A stretch of 64,000 nt of DNA from Paenibacillus alba (GCF_013204855.1 NZ_JABMKZ010000006.1:186001-250000); one strand, 5' to 3'; counted from the first letter of the stretch, positions 17,915-27,213 are shown. The notes: generated by a model from the sequence alone, not told the origin. Made by a program: numbers and translations.

Positions 17915-18658
17915 ATGAAGGGCATCATTCTAGCAGGTGGAACTGGTTCACGTCTTTATCCTTTAACTAAAGTGACTAACAAACATTTACTTCCCGTAGG
18001 TAAATATCCAATGATTTTTCACTCGGTTGCAAAGTTAAAGGAAGCAGACATTAATGATATACTTATTGTAACTGGAAAAGATCATATGGGTGATGTGGTT
18101 AACCTTCTAGGAAGCGGCAGAGAAATGGGAGTAAGCTTTACTTACAAAGTGCAAGATGAAGCCGGTGGAATTGCTCAAGCACTTGATCTAGCTGAAAATT
18201 TTGTTGGAAATGATCAGATGGTTGTCATTCTAGGTGATAATGTTTTTGAAGAGAGTATTGTTCCATTTGTAAGTAACTTCAGGGCTCAGAGAAGTGGTGC
18301 GAAAATTCTTATCCAAGAGGTCCAAGATCCTCAAAGATATGGTGTTCCTGAACTTCAAGGCGAGAAAATTGTATCTATCGAAGAAAAGCCTCAGAAGCCA
18401 ATGAGCAATTTTGCTGTAACGGGTATTTACATGTTTGACAATTCTGTTTTTGATATTGTGAAAAGCTTGAAGCCATCAGGTCGCGGTGAACTTGAGATTA
18501 CGGACGTTAATAATGCATACATCGAAAGAAATGAACTTACTTACGATATACTTCAAGGCTGGTGGACGGATGCGGGAACACATGCATCATTGGCAAAAGC
18601 GAATGAATTAGCCAGAGACTTGTATTTCGGGGAAGAGTTTGGGAAACTTAAATTATAA
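17915..18658 (+). CDS. rmlA: Glucose-1-phosphate thymidylyltransferase (RmlA), short form
   Basis: This 247-residue protein makes dTDP-glucose from dTTP and glucose-1-phosphate, the first step of dTDP-L-rhamnose synthesis. The signature GGTGSRLYPLTKVTNKHLLP is at the N-terminus. Other motifs are GDNVFE (metal site), EEKPQKP and WWTDAGTHASL. The length matches the short RmlA/SpsI-type enzymes of Bacillales rather than the 290-residue enterobacterial type. ATG 17915 has GAGGAG 10 bases upstream; an upstream ATG at 17882 would overlap the previous gene and lacks a good site. First of five consecutive nucleotide-sugar genes. Confidence 0.93.
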   Translation: MKGIILAGGTGSRLYPLTKVTNKHLLPVGKYPMIFHSVAKLKEADINDILIVTGKDHMGDVVNLLGSGREMGVSFTYKVQDEAGGIAQALDLAENFVGNDQMVVILGDNVFEESIVPFVSNFRAQRSGAKILIQEVQDPQRYGVPELQGEKIVSIEEKPQKPMSNFAVTGIYMFDNSVFDIVKSLKPSGRGELEITDVNNAYIERNELTYDILQGWWTDAGTHASLAKANELARDLYFGEEFGKLKL

Positions 18659-18669
18659 GAGGTGCCTGC

Positions 18670-19224
18670 ATGATTAATATTATAACAACGAAGTTAGATG
18701 GTTTATATATTGTCGAGCCCGATGTCCATGGTGACAATCGGGGCTTTTTTATGGAAAGTTACAATAGTGCAAAGTTTAAAGAACTAGGTATTGATTTTCT
18801 CTTCGTCCAAGACAATCATTCTTTATCGGTGGAAACAGGTGTTTTAAGGGGACTTCACTATCAGTTGAACCCCAAAGCACAGACTAAGCTTGTTCGTGTG
18901 GTAGCAGGAGCTATTTATGATGTGGCTGTAGATATTCGTAAAGATTCTTCTACTTTTGGACAATGGGTAGGCGTCATCTTAAGTGAAGCTAATAAGCGTC
19001 AGCTTCTAGTTCCACAAGGTTTTGCTCATGGATTTTGTACGGTTGTCCCGAATACACAAGTACTTTACAAGGTAGATGAGTACTACTCGCCTGATCACGA
19101 TAGGGGCATTCTTTGGAGTGATCCGTCATTAGGGATAGATTGGCCAACTTCTATGCCTATTCTTTCAGAAAAAGATAAGAATCACCCGCTACTCCAAAAT
19201 GCGGAAATAAACTTTTATAAGTAG
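18670..19224 (+). CDS. rmlC: dTDP-4-dehydrorhamnose 3,5-epimerase (RmlC), first copy
   Basis: This 184-residue cupin converts dTDP-4-keto-6-deoxyglucose to dTDP-4-keto-rhamnose. Visible motifs are [26 protein letters not shown] (catalytic His region) and [15 protein letters not shown] precedes the ATG by about 7 bases. It lies between rmlA and galU in the dTDP-rhamnose operon. A second, strongly similar copy lies at 26572; this one has lower G+C and a different C-terminal end. Confidence 0.93.
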   Translation: MINIITTKLDGLYIVEPDVHGDNRGFFMESYNSAKFKELGIDFLFVQDNHSLSVETGVLRGLHYQLNPKAQTKLVRVVAGAIYDVAVDIRKDSSTFGQWVGVILSEANKRQLLVPQGFAHGFCTVVPNTQVLYKVDEYYSPDHDRGILWSDPSLGIDWPTSMPILSEKDKNHPLLQNAEINFYK

Positions 19225-19235
19225 AGGTAGCTTCT

Positions 19236-20105
19236 GTGAAAATAAAAAAAGCTATCATTCCAGCGGCAGGCTTAGGAACAAGATTCCTCCCTGCAACTAA
19301 AGCTATGCCTAAAGAAATGCTTCCAATTGTAGATAAGCCAACTATTCAATATATTGTTGAAGAGGCTGTTGCGTCTGGAATAGAAGACATTATTATAGTC
19401 ACAGGTAGAGGGAAAAGGGCGATTGAGGATCATTTCGATAATTATTATGAATTAGAGCAAAATTTGTTTGACAAAGGAAAGTTCGATCTTCTAAATGAAG
19501 TTCAAAAATCATCAAAACTTGTGGATATTCATTATATAAGGCAAAAGGAACCGAAGGGGCTAGGACATGCCATTTGGTGTGCTCGTAAATTTATAGGAGA
19601 TGAGCCTTTTGCTGTTCTTCTTGGTGATGATATCGTAGTTTCTGAAATACCTTGTTTAAAGCAAATGATTGATCTATTTGGAGATTATAATTCCTCAATC
19701 ATTGGTGTTAAACAGGTTAGTGATGAAGAACGTTCGAGGTATGGTATTATTGAGGCGGATGAGCTGAGTGAACGGGTTTATAGAGCAACGAAACTATTCG
19801 AAAAACCTACTAGCGATGTTACCCAATCCAAGCTTGCTATTATGGGGAGATATATTCTTACTCCCACAATCTTTGATATCTTAGAAACTACTCAAATTGG
19901 TCGTGGTGGAGAAATTCAGTTAACCGATGCGATATCTGAATTAAGCCAATCCCAAAGTGTATATGCTTACGATTTTGTTGGGGCAAGGTATGATGTGGGA
20001 GAAAAGTTAGGATTTATAAAGACTACTATAGATTTTGCATTACAACGTTCTGACTTGAAAAATGATTTGCTTGAATATATGAAACAAGTTATTGATACCC
20101 ATTAA
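19236..20105 (+). CDS. galU: UTP-glucose-1-phosphate uridylyltransferase
   Basis: This 289-residue enzyme makes UDP-glucose from UTP and glucose-1-phosphate. The N-terminal [20 protein letters not shown] is the GalU/GtaB signature. Further motifs are [17 protein letters not shown] and [11 protein letters not shown]. Start GTG 19236 follows AGAGGTAG. In the same transcript as rmlA/rmlC it supplies UDP-sugars for glycan initiation and elongation. Presence inside an rml operon suggests a dedicated copy; a housekeeping copy may exist elsewhere. Confidence 0.92.
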   Translation: MKIKKAIIPAAGLGTRFLPATKAMPKEMLPIVDKPTIQYIVEEAVASGIEDIIIVTGRGKRAIEDHFDNYYELEQNLFDKGKFDLLNEVQKSSKLVDIHYIRQKEPKGLGHAIWCARKFIGDEPFAVLLGDDIVVSEIPCLKQMIDLFGDYNSSIIGVKQVSDEERSRYGIIEADELSERVYRATKLFEKPTSDVTQSKLAIMGRYILTPTIFDILETTQIGRGGEIQLTDAISELSQSQSVYAYDFVGARYDVGEKLGFIKTTIDFALQRSDLKNDLLEYMKQVIDTH

Positions 20106-20126
20106 CAAATAGGGAGTTATACTGAC

Positions 20127-21146
20127 ATGAAAATACTTGTAACTGGCGGAGCAGGCTTTATCGGCAGCAATTTCGTACATTATATGCTTGACCGATATCC
20201 AAACTATGAAATCATTAATCTCGATGCTCTGACTTACGCGGGAAATTTAGAGAACCTAACATCCATTCAGGAAAATAGCCAGTACACTTTCATAAAAGGT
20301 GACATCACAAATGAAGAATTAGTAAGCAGCATTCTCGCTCAGGGAGTCGATAGGGTCGTTCATTTCGCTGCAGAATCCCATGTGGATCGAAGCATCTTAG
20401 AGCCGGATATTTTTGTGAAAACTAACGTCCTAGGTACACAAGTTCTACTGGAGGCAGCTAGAAAACATGCTGTAAAGAAATTTGTTCATGTATCCACAGA
20501 TGAAGTCTACGGCTCACTTGGCGAGACTGGTCTTTTCACAGAAGAAACGCCATTAGCACCGAATAGTCCGTACTCAGCTAGCAAAGCTGGATCTGACCTT
20601 TTGGTACGTGCTTATCATGAGACATTTGGACTGCCAATCAATATCACACGTTGTTCCAATAACTACGGACCTTATCAATTTCCTGAGAAGTTAATCCCTT
20701 TAATGATTGCGAATGCTTTAAACGATAAGTCTCTCCCTGTTTACGGTGACGGCCTTAATATTAGAGATTGGTTGTATGTTGAGGATCACTGCAGCGCGAT
20801 TGATCTAGTATTGCATAAAGGTGTTGACGGTGAAGTTTATAACATCGGTGGAAATAACGAAAGAACGAATATTCAAATCATACAAACGATTCTTCGTGAG
20901 CTGAATAAACCGGAATCATTGATGCAATTCGTAAAAGATCGTCCAGGGCATGATCGCCGTTATGGGATTGATGCAACGAAGATTACGAATGAGCTTGGAT
21001 GGAAGCCTAAGCATAATTTTGAAACAGGTATACATGAAACTATTCGTTGGTATTTGGAAAATCAGGATTGGTGGAAACGAATTCAGACGGGTGAGTATCA
21101 AAAGTATTTTAATGAACAATATGGCGCACGACTAGGTACTAAATAA
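20127..21146 (+). CDS. rmlB: dTDP-glucose 4,6-dehydratase (RmlB)
   Basis: This 339-residue extended SDR performs the second step of dTDP-rhamnose synthesis. Motifs are [12 protein letters not shown] (NAD binding), [11 protein letters not shown], the catalytic [10 protein letters not shown] and YSASKAGSD (YxxxK), then [23 protein letters not shown] precedes ATG 20127. The stop overlaps the rmlD start by one base (TAATG), so the two are translationally coupled. Confidence 0.95.
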   Translation: MKILVTGGAGFIGSNFVHYMLDRYPNYEIINLDALTYAGNLENLTSIQENSQYTFIKGDITNEELVSSILAQGVDRVVHFAAESHVDRSILEPDIFVKTNVLGTQVLLEAARKHAVKKFVHVSTDEVYGSLGETGLFTEETPLAPNSPYSASKAGSDLLVRAYHETFGLPINITRCSNNYGPYQFPEKLIPLMIANALNDKSLPVYGDGLNIRDWLYVEDHCSAIDLVLHKGVDGEVYNIGGNNERTNIQIIQTILRELNKPESLMQFVKDRPGHDRRYGIDATKITNELGWKPKHNFETGIHETIRWYLENQDWWKRIQTGEYQKYFNEQYGARLGTK

Positions 21147-22006
21147 TGAAAATCTTAGTGACTGGAGCAAACGGCCAGCTAGGGCAAGATGTTGTTAGAT
21201 TACTTGGAGCTGATCACGAAGTTCATGGTTATGGAAGAGATCAACTAGATATTACGAATGAGAATCAGTGCATGGAGGTCATTACGGCCATAAGACCTGA
21301 TGTTGTCATTCATAGTGCAGCTTATACAGCGGTTGATCTTGCAGAAACGGAAGTAGAGAAAGCTTACACAGTTAATGCAGATGGAACGAAGAATCTTGTT
21401 CTAGCGGCTGAGGCTGTTGGGGCGAAGTTCTGCTATATTAGCACGGACTATGTTTTTGACGGTACATCTGTTACCCCCAATAAAGAAGATGATCTGACTA
21501 ACCCCCAAAGTGTTTACGGAAAGTCCAAAAGAGCCGGTGAACAGCATGTAGAATCGCTGTCTTCGAAGTATTTTATCGTGAGAACTTCTTGGGTTTATGG
21601 CATTTATGGGGCTAACTTTGTAAAAACAATGTTGAATCTGGCGAAGACTAGGGATTCATTGAAAGTTGTTAGTGATCAGTTCGGGTCACCGACTTATACG
21701 GTCGATCTTGCTTTGTTTCTGGGACAGCTTGTGGAAACGGAGAAGTATGGAATTTATCATGCCTCTAACTCTGGGGTTTGTTCGTGGTATGATTTTGCAT
21801 GCGCTATTTTTGAAGAGAGTGGTTCGAAGGTAACGGTTGATCCTTGCTCGACGGAAGAATTTCCACGGCCAGCTCCCAGACCAAGAAATTCGGCTATGGC
21901 ACATGGAGCGATTCTTGCTAATGGGTTTGAGGACTTGCAGCCTTGGCGGGAAGGACTTAAAGCATTTTTGAAGGAGCTAGGTGAGTGTAAGGATGAAACC
22001 GGTTAG
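21146..22006 (+). CDS. rmlD: dTDP-4-dehydrorhamnose reductase (RmlD)
   Basis: This 286-residue SDR reduces dTDP-4-keto-L-rhamnose to dTDP-L-rhamnose. Motifs are VTGANGQLGQD, AAYTAVDLAE, STDYVFDG and VYGKSKRAGE (YxxxK). It completes the rhamnose pathway with rmlA, rmlC and rmlB. It overlaps the downstream glycosyltransferase by 26 bases if that gene starts at GTG 21981, which supports delivery of dTDP-rhamnose to that transferase. Confidence 0.95.
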   Translation: MKILVTGANGQLGQDVVRLLGADHEVHGYGRDQLDITNENQCMEVITAIRPDVVIHSAAYTAVDLAETEVEKAYTVNADGTKNLVLAAEAVGAKFCYISTDYVFDGTSVTPNKEDDLTNPQSVYGKSKRAGEQHVESLSSKYFIVRTSWVYGIYGANFVKTMLNLAKTRDSLKVVSDQFGSPTYTVDLALFLGQLVETEKYGIYHASNSGVCSWYDFACAIFEESGSKVTVDPCSTEEFPRPAPRPRNSAMAHGAILANGFEDLQPWREGLKAFLKELGECKDETG

Positions 22007-22943
22007 TGTTCACATTGTTACATACAATAGCTCCGAACATATCGACGATTGTTTGCAAGCGGTACTAAATCAATCCTACCCAGTTAAAGATATCGTTGTG
22101 ATCGATAATGCTTCTAAGGATAGTACGCTAGCCAAATTAGAAAAATGGTCTGAAAAGTGCACCACTATTTGTAATGCCATTAATAATGGATTTGCCGGTG
22201 GTCATAACCAGGCTATTCGAATGACGAATTCGGATTATTGTCTTATTTTGAATCCTGATGTGGTTCTGGATCCAGACTATATTCGGAGAACTATCGAGAT
22301 ATTGACTGCAAATGGGCGAGCTGGCGCTGCCACAGGAAAACTACTTTTCAAAGCAGATCCAACCCAAATAGATAGCACAGGTCTCATCATTAACAAAGCA
22401 CGCAGGGCCTTTGACCGCGGAGCTCATCAGACGAGCGATCAGTTTATGCTGTCAGACGAAGTTTTCGGCGTGTCAGGAGCCGCGGCGATGTACGCTCGCG
22501 AAATGATTAATGACATTAGTTTAAATGGCGAGTTTTTTGATGAGGATTTTTTTGCGTATAAGGAAGATGTGGATGTGGCTTGGCGGGCGCAGTTGCTAGG
22601 TTGGAAGGCTTACTATGAATCTTCTGCAATCGCTTATCACGAAAGAGGCTGGAAGGAAGGCGGACGGAGCAGCAGGCCGCTTTTTGTTAGACGTTTATCC
22701 TATATTAATCGATATAAAATGATGATGAAGAATGATAAGCCTTCAATGATGCTGAAGCATATCATTCCACTGTTGGTCTATGAGTGTCTCAGCTTTGGTT
22801 TTGTCCTCTTACGGGAGCCCAAGCTGTTGGGAGCATGGTCAAGTTTTTTTAGTACATATAGAATCCTTCGCCAAAAGCGAGCTATGATTCGAGATAAGCA
22901 AAAAGTAACAGCCTCAGAGTTCATTCGATGGTTTGGGAAATAA
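21981..22943 (+). CDS. Rhamnosyltransferase-like GT2 (WbbL family)
   Basis: This 320-residue protein has VHIVTYNSSEHIDDC, VIDNASKD, NGFAGGHNQAI, LNPDVVLD (metal site) and FFAYKEDVDVAWRAQLLGW. These are the classic features of WbbL-type rhamnosyltransferases. Position directly after rmlD favours dTDP-rhamnose as donor. Two starts are possible: GTG 21981 (AAGGAG only 4 bases away) and ATG 21993 (16 bases away); neither spacing is ideal. A terminator follows. Confidence 0.83.
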   Translation: MSVRMKPVSVHIVTYNSSEHIDDCLQAVLNQSYPVKDIVVIDNASKDSTLAKLEKWSEKCTTICNAINNGFAGGHNQAIRMTNSDYCLILNPDVVLDPDYIRRTIEILTANGRAGAATGKLLFKADPTQIDSTGLIINKARRAFDRGAHQTSDQFMLSDEVFGVSGAAAMYAREMINDISLNGEFFDEDFFAYKEDVDVAWRAQLLGWKAYYESSAIAYHERGWKEGGRSSRPLFVRRLSYINRYKMMMKNDKPSMMLKHIIPLLVYECLSFGFVLLREPKLLGAWSSFFSTYRILRQKRAMIRDKQKVTASEFIRWFGK

Positions 22944-22944
22944 G

Positions 22945-22981
22945 AAAGGCACATACCCAGAATGATTTGGTAGGTGCCTTT
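22945..22981. terminator. Bidirectional intrinsic terminator
   Basis: AAAGGCACATACC (22945-22957) pairs with GGTAGGTGCCTTT (22969-22981) with one mismatch. It ends the rml/glycosyltransferase transcript on the plus strand and overlaps the stop codon of the convergent nucleotidyltransferase gene. Confidence 0.85.
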
Positions 22982-23564
22982 ACTCTATTTTGCTCTTCTC
23001 AAGTATAGCTTCGGCAAGCCATTCCTTGAACTCATCTTTTTCGGAGGGATGCTGAAAACTAGTTTCAATATATTCGAGATCAATATCTTCATAATAAATA
23101 AGCAATAAGCGGTAGCCCCATTCTCGATCTTCTCCTGACTTCCAATGAACAGCAGATCGAAGTCGATCAAGGATAATGTCCTCAATACCTATGACATAGA
23201 CTTTCTTATTTTCGTCTAAGGGTAGTTCAGTAACTTTATTATAGTCACCAGTTAGGAAATTACTTGGGATTTCAATAGATATGCCAATAGTAGTATGAAT
23301 CCAATCTTTACCGATCTTATGAAAATCTAAATCTTTTAAAATTTCATCTGCTATTTCATATCCATCCATGACAAAGTCGGTATCTTGCGTAGTGTAACCG
23401 CTTTGGGAATAGATTTCAACAGCTAATCCACCTACAATAATGGGTTTAATTTGATGTTCTGCTAGTAATTCTGTAAATATAGCTGCTGAATAAATGAGAC
23501 GTTCGAATTTCGTTTTATCTTTTAAAGCATAAATGGCTTTCTTAGCCTCGGATATACTTGGCAA
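22980..23564 (-). CDS. Nucleotidyltransferase-fold protein, toxin-like
   Basis: This 194-residue protein has a minimal nucleotidyltransferase signature: IIVGGLAVEIYS (GG at 45-46), then TQDTDFVM giving the D-x-D pair D61/D63. The C-terminal half has no recognised domain. This pattern matches nucleotidyltransferases of the AbiEii/MenT/DUF6036 kind found in toxin-antitoxin or defence modules. It is encoded opposite to the flanking glycan genes and overlaps its upstream partner by 23 bases, typical of a two-gene module. Target (tRNA, nucleotide or protein) unknown. Alternative: an antibiotic-type nucleotidyltransferase. Confidence 0.65.
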   Translation of the reverse strand: MPSISEAKKAIYALKDKTKFERLIYSAAIFTELLAEHQIKPIIVGGLAVEIYSQSGYTTQDTDFVMDGYEIADEILKDLDFHKIGKDWIHTTIGISIEIPSNFLTGDYNKVTELPLDENKKVYVIGIEDIILDRLRSAVHWKSGEDREWGYRLLLIYYEDIDLEYIETSFQHPSEKDEFKEWLAEAILEKSKIE

Positions 23565-23802
23565 TCGTCAACACCCGACTTTCCTTATCGTAAATAATTG
23601 ATCCTTCTTGAACAGCTTTGCGATATTGGGATCGGGCAAGATAATTAAGTGCTTTAATTTCATCAGGATCTCTGGGTTTCATTCGTTTCATTGTCCAGCC
23701 TTGGTCTCTGGTTTTTGCGCGAAAGACGTTAACTGCGTAATCTACATCTGGACGCCCTTCAGCAATCTTGGATTCTAGATCGCTTAGTGAGATTTTTCGC
23801 AT
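23542..23802 (-). CDS. Small partner of the nucleotidyltransferase (putative antitoxin)
   Basis: This 86-residue, charged protein begins MRKISLSDLESKIAEGRPDV and ends with a strand-like SIIYDKESRVLTIAKYI. No helix-turn-helix is evident. It lies directly upstream of the nucleotidyltransferase gene and overlaps it by 23 bases, so co-translation is likely. GGGGGTGTC on the minus strand precedes its ATG (23802). Gene order small-protein-then-NTase is that of antitoxin-toxin pairs, which is the only basis for the antitoxin suggestion. Confidence 0.5.
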   Translation of the reverse strand: MRKISLSDLESKIAEGRPDVDYAVNVFRAKTRDQGWTMKRMKPRDPDEIKALNYLARSQYRKAVQEGSIIYDKESRVLTIAKYIRG

Positions 23803-23932
23803 GGAGACACCCCCAGTTCTTATTCTAATTATATCCTAGAAAAATTGTATTTAACATACAGTAATGACTATAAACCTTATTCCGATTAAATTAACGGAAA
23901 ATAATTAAAATTTCACCTCATTAATTCGTCCA

Positions 23933-23941
23933 TGCTATAAT
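23933..23941 (+). promoter_or_regulatory. Extended -10 promoter of the distal glycosyltransferase/initiating-transferase operon
   Basis: TGCTATAAT is an exact extended -10 (TGN-TATAAT); no strong -35 lies at the matching distance. It is placed 36 bases before GTG 23977 and gives this part of the locus its own promoter after the inserted minus-strand module. Confidence 0.55.
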
Positions 23942-23976
23942 CAAAGTAACGAAATCAATTTAAATGAGGTTTTCAA

Positions 23977-24843
23977 GTGGATTTAAGTATTATTGTACTA
24001 AATTATAAAACACGCGATCTAACGTTAGCTTGTATACAATCTGTTTTCTCGTCGTCTACATCTTACAATTTCGAAATCATCCTAATCGACAACGCATCCA
24101 ACGACGGCATCATTCAAGCCATCAACGAGCAATATCCGCAGGTTGTCACTATCGCCAACACAGACAACGTCGGCTTCTCCAAAGCCAACAACCAAGGCAT
24201 CCAAGTCGCCAAAGGACGCTACGTCCTGCTTTTGAACTCCGATACCATCGTACAACCGGATACGCTGGACACGATGGTCCATTTCATGGACGAGAACCCA
24301 TCTGTGGGAGCCAGCGGCTGCAAAATCGTCCTACCAGACGGTTCATTAGACAAAGCCTGCAAAAGAGGCTTCCCGACGCCCTCAGCATCCTTCTACTATG
24401 CGTTTGGCTTCTCGAAGTTATTTCCTAAGAAGCCGCGTTTCAATCAATACCAGTTGGGATACTTGAATCCGGATGATGAATATCCCATCGACTCCCTCGT
24501 TGGAGCTTTCATGTTGATTCGCCGCGAAGCGATTGAGCAGGTGGGCATGCTGGATGAGGAATTTTTTATGTATGGTGAGGATATAGATTGGTGTTATAGA
24601 ATTAAACAAGCGGGCTGGGTGAATTATTACTACCCTCGCACTCACATTGTTCATTACAAAGGCGCAAGCAGTCGTAGGAAGCCTTTTAAGATCATATATG
24701 AATTCCATAGGGCAATGATCCTGTTTCACAATAAACATTATCGGCACAAATATTCCTGGCTGACAAATGCAATCGTCTACTCAGGTGTAGGTTTGAAATT
24801 TGCTTTATCTTTAGCACGAAATAAACTACGTTCAGCGAGGTGA
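23977..24843 (+). CDS. Rhamnosyltransferase-like GT2 (WbbL family)
   Basis: This 288-residue protein has LSIIVLNYKT, LIDNASND, NVGFSKANNQGI, LLNSDTIVQPD (metal site) and FFMYGEDIDWCYRIKQAGW, matching WbbL-type rhamnosyltransferases. Start GTG 23977 follows GAGGT by about 7 bases. The 5-prime 80 bases are A+T-rich while the middle is markedly G+C-richer than neighbours. The next gene's ribosome site lies in its last codons, so it is coupled to the initiating transferase. Confidence 0.85.
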   Translation: MDLSIIVLNYKTRDLTLACIQSVFSSSTSYNFEIILIDNASNDGIIQAINEQYPQVVTIANTDNVGFSKANNQGIQVAKGRYVLLLNSDTIVQPDTLDTMVHFMDENPSVGASGCKIVLPDGSLDKACKRGFPTPSASFYYAFGFSKLFPKKPRFNQYQLGYLNPDDEYPIDSLVGAFMLIRREAIEQVGMLDEEFFMYGEDIDWCYRIKQAGWVNYYYPRTHIVHYKGASSRRKPFKIIYEFHRAMILFHNKHYRHKYSWLTNAIVYSGVGLKFALSLARNKLRSAR

Positions 24844-24849
24844 TGTCCA

Positions 24850-26256
24850 TTGATTCGACAGAGTCAAGGTTTCTTGACCCAACTTTATGCACTGGCCGAT
24901 TTCATATGTATTCAGCTCGTGTTTTTGCTTTCCTGGTGGCTTAAGTTCAGAAGCGGATGGATTCCATTCGATGCTCCCCTGCCATTTAAGCACTATTTGA
25001 TGTGGAGCGCTAGCTATGCGGTCATTGCCATTTTGATCAGTTATATGGTGAACTTTTATACGCCCAAAAGAAAAAAGCAGTTTTCCTTCGAGGTTTTGAA
25101 AATCATTCAAGTGCATGTTATTAGTTTATTATTGCTCTTAAGTGTGTTATTTATTTTAAAAGAAGTCGACGTATCCCGTTCTTATCTGTTCTTGTTTCTT
25201 GTTAACAATATTCTTTTCATCAGCTTTTACCGTTATATGATCAAAGTTTCACTGAAGCGCGCCAGGCAAAAAGGCTATAACAAGCAGTTTATTCTAATTC
25301 TCGGAGCAGGATCACTGGGCCGTCAGTTCTACACAAAGCTAAGACAGCATCCAGAGTTAGGGTATGAAGTAATAGGTTTCCTTGATGATTATCAGGAGAA
25401 ACACGATGTGACTTACCAGAGCTATAAGCCAATTATCGGCAAAATTGACGATCTTGAGTCCATCCTGAATGATCTCATCATCGATGAAGTAATTATCGCT
25501 CTCCCGCTAGATGCACATCGCAAGTTCGGCAGTATTATTAATGTGTGTGAGAAGATTGGTGTCAAAACTTTAATTATTCCGGACTTTTATGACTTCTTGC
25601 CGTCCCGGCCTTATTTTGATAATTTTGCGGATATGCCGCTAATTAATGTGCGTGATATTCCATTGGATGAATTCAGGAATCGGCTGTTTAAGCGGGCTTT
25701 TGATATTATTTTCGCCTCTGTGGCGATTATTGTTACGATGCCTGTGATGATTGCATCCGTTATTGCCATTAAATTGACTTCTCCTGGGCCGATTATTTTC
25801 AAGCAGGAGCGCGTGGGACTCAATCGCAGACGTTTTATGATGTATAAGTTTCGCAGCATGAATGTACTCGCAGAGAGTGCCTCGAACACAGAATGGACGG
25901 TTGAAAATGACCCGCGGCGGACGAAGGTAGGTACGTTTCTCCGCAAGACGAGTTTGGATGAGCTGCCGCAGTTTTTTAATGTGCTGTTTGGGCATATGAG
26001 TGTTGTTGGGCCAAGGCCGGAGCGGCCGTATTTCGTGGAACAATTCAAGGAAGAAGTTCCGAAGTACATGGTGAAACATCATATTCGGCCTGGTATTACA
26101 GGTTGGGCGCAAAGCAACGGACTCCGCGGAGATACTTCGATCGAAGAACGCATCAAGCATGATATTTTCTACATTGAAAATTGGACTTTTTTATTCGATA
26201 TTAAAATTATTTGGAGAACGGTCATTAATGGTTTTATAAATAAAAATGCCTATTAA
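24850..26256 (+). CDS. Undecaprenyl-phosphate sugar-1-phosphate transferase (WsaP/WsfP/WbaP-like)
   Basis: This 468-residue protein starts glycan assembly by moving a sugar-1-phosphate from a UDP-sugar to undecaprenyl phosphate. It has four N-terminal membrane helices (about 10-140), a Rossmann-like middle domain (LILGAGSLGRQF, 150-161), a re-entrant hydrophobic helix (about 282-305) and a polyprenyl-phosphate transferase C-terminus. The latter shows MYKFRSM, KTSLDELPQFFNVL (catalytic D-E pair), VGPRPERP and RPGITGWAQ. Start TTG 24850 uses GAGGTG inside the previous gene's end. Homologues (WsaP, WsfP) initiate S-layer glycans in Geobacillus and Paenibacillus, fitting the rml set and ABC exporter here. 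Confidence 0.9.
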   Translation: MIRQSQGFLTQLYALADFICIQLVFLLSWWLKFRSGWIPFDAPLPFKHYLMWSASYAVIAILISYMVNFYTPKRKKQFSFEVLKIIQVHVISLLLLLSVLFILKEVDVSRSYLFLFLVNNILFISFYRYMIKVSLKRARQKGYNKQFILILGAGSLGRQFYTKLRQHPELGYEVIGFLDDYQEKHDVTYQSYKPIIGKIDDLESILNDLIIDEVIIALPLDAHRKFGSIINVCEKIGVKTLIIPDFYDFLPSRPYFDNFADMPLINVRDIPLDEFRNRLFKRAFDIIFASVAIIVTMPVMIASVIAIKLTSPGPIIFKQERVGLNRRRFMMYKFRSMNVLAESASNTEWTVENDPRRTKVGTFLRKTSLDELPQFFNVLFGHMSVVGPRPERPYFVEQFKEEVPKYMVKHHIRPGITGWAQSNGLRGDTSIEERIKHDIFYIENWTFLFDIKIIWRTVINGFINKNAY

Positions 26257-26341
26257 AAATTTTTTTCCAACAACCGCATGATTCGCCAACATCTTCCCCA
26301 TACTATTGCATATACTGAATGAGTGCGGGGAGGTTATGTTT

Positions 26342-26467
26342 ATGATCGATCATGAAGACGCTTACCAAGAGGATCACTTGTCCATCGGCAAAGGTTTAAT
26401 TGTGGGTGTTGTCTTCGGCTCCCTCATATGGGCGGTTATTATCGCCGGAATTGTGTATATGTGGTAA
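26342..26467 (+). CDS. Small single-pass membrane protein, 41 residues
   Basis: An ATG at 26342, with GGGGAGG about 8 bases upstream, opens a 41-codon frame. The product has an acidic N-terminus (MIDHEDAYQEDH) and one hydrophobic helix (GLIVGVVFGSLIWAVIIAGI). An ATG at 26336 would add two residues but crowds the ribosome site. A terminator follows 16 bases after the stop, so it is a complete transcription unit. I do not recognise the family. Confidence 0.6.
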   Translation: MIDHEDAYQEDHLSIGKGLIVGVVFGSLIWAVIIAGIVYMW

Positions 26468-26483
26468 TGGGTTGCTCATAAAT

Positions 26484-26530
26484 GAGAGGGACTGTAAGGG
26501 CTTTTTAAGGCTCTTTTACAGTCTCTTTTT
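26484..26530 (+). terminator. Intrinsic terminator after the small membrane protein
   Basis: AGAGGGACTGTAA pairs with TTTACAGTCTCT, with an inner GGGCTT...AAGGCTC stem, followed by a T-rich tail ending near 26530. Confidence 0.8.
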
Positions 26531-26571
26531 CTGTTCATATGGCATACGTTAGTGAAGAGGTGATATGACAA

Positions 26572-27117
26572 ATGAAGGTGATGTCCACTAAGCTGGAAGG
26601 GCTGCTGATCATTGAACCAGATGTTCATGGCGATCATCGCGGTTTTTTTATGGAGAGCTATCATCGTGCAAAAATGGCGGAACAAGGGATCGATATCGTG
26701 TTTGTCCAAGACAACCACTCACTTTCTAAAGAAGCAGGGGTACTGCGTGGGCTGCACTATCAGTTAAATCCGAAAGCGCAAACGAAGCTCATCAGGGTCG
26801 TCTCGGGGGCGATTTATGATGTGGCTGTTGACATTCGTTCAAGCTCTCCGACATTTGGTCAGTGGGTTGGGGTTGAGCTTAGCGAGTCCAACAAGCGTCA
26901 GTTGCTCGTTCCGCAGGGGTTCGCTCATGGTTTTTGTACGATTGTGCCTCATACACAAGTATTGTACAAGGTAGATGAGTATTACTCTCCGGAAAATGAT
27001 CGGGGCGTTCTCTGGAACGATTCGGCAATCGGGATTGATTGGCCGGCAGCGAACCCAATTTTATCGGAAAAGGATGGAAAACACCCGCTTCTGAAGGATG
27101 CAGAGATTAATTTCTAG
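26572..27117 (+). CDS. rmlC: dTDP-4-dehydrorhamnose 3,5-epimerase (RmlC), second copy
   Basis: This 181-residue protein has the same cupin motifs as the first copy ([29 protein letters not shown]) and is very similar throughout, yet is encoded with clearly higher G+C. GAGGTGATATG precedes the ATG. It stands alone between two terminators. Either it is the ancestral chromosomal gene and the operon copy came with the glycan island, or the reverse; codon use favours the former. Both keep catalytic residues, so both may be active. Confidence 0.92.
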   Translation: MKVMSTKLEGLLIIEPDVHGDHRGFFMESYHRAKMAEQGIDIVFVQDNHSLSKEAGVLRGLHYQLNPKAQTKLIRVVSGAIYDVAVDIRSSSPTFGQWVGVELSESNKRQLLVPQGFAHGFCTIVPHTQVLYKVDEYYSPENDRGVLWNDSAIGIDWPAANPILSEKDGKHPLLKDAEINF

Positions 27118-27213
27118 CATGGATTTAATTTCATTTGTCGAAAGAGATACTTTTTGAGTGAAATCTAAGTTATAATGAAAGAAGAAAACTTCTTATGACT
27201 TGGAGGTTATGCC

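Noticed and set aside
24030..24428. Plus-strand 132-codon His/Arg/Gln-rich frame
   Set aside because: A second-frame shadow within the WbbL-like glycosyltransferase gene.
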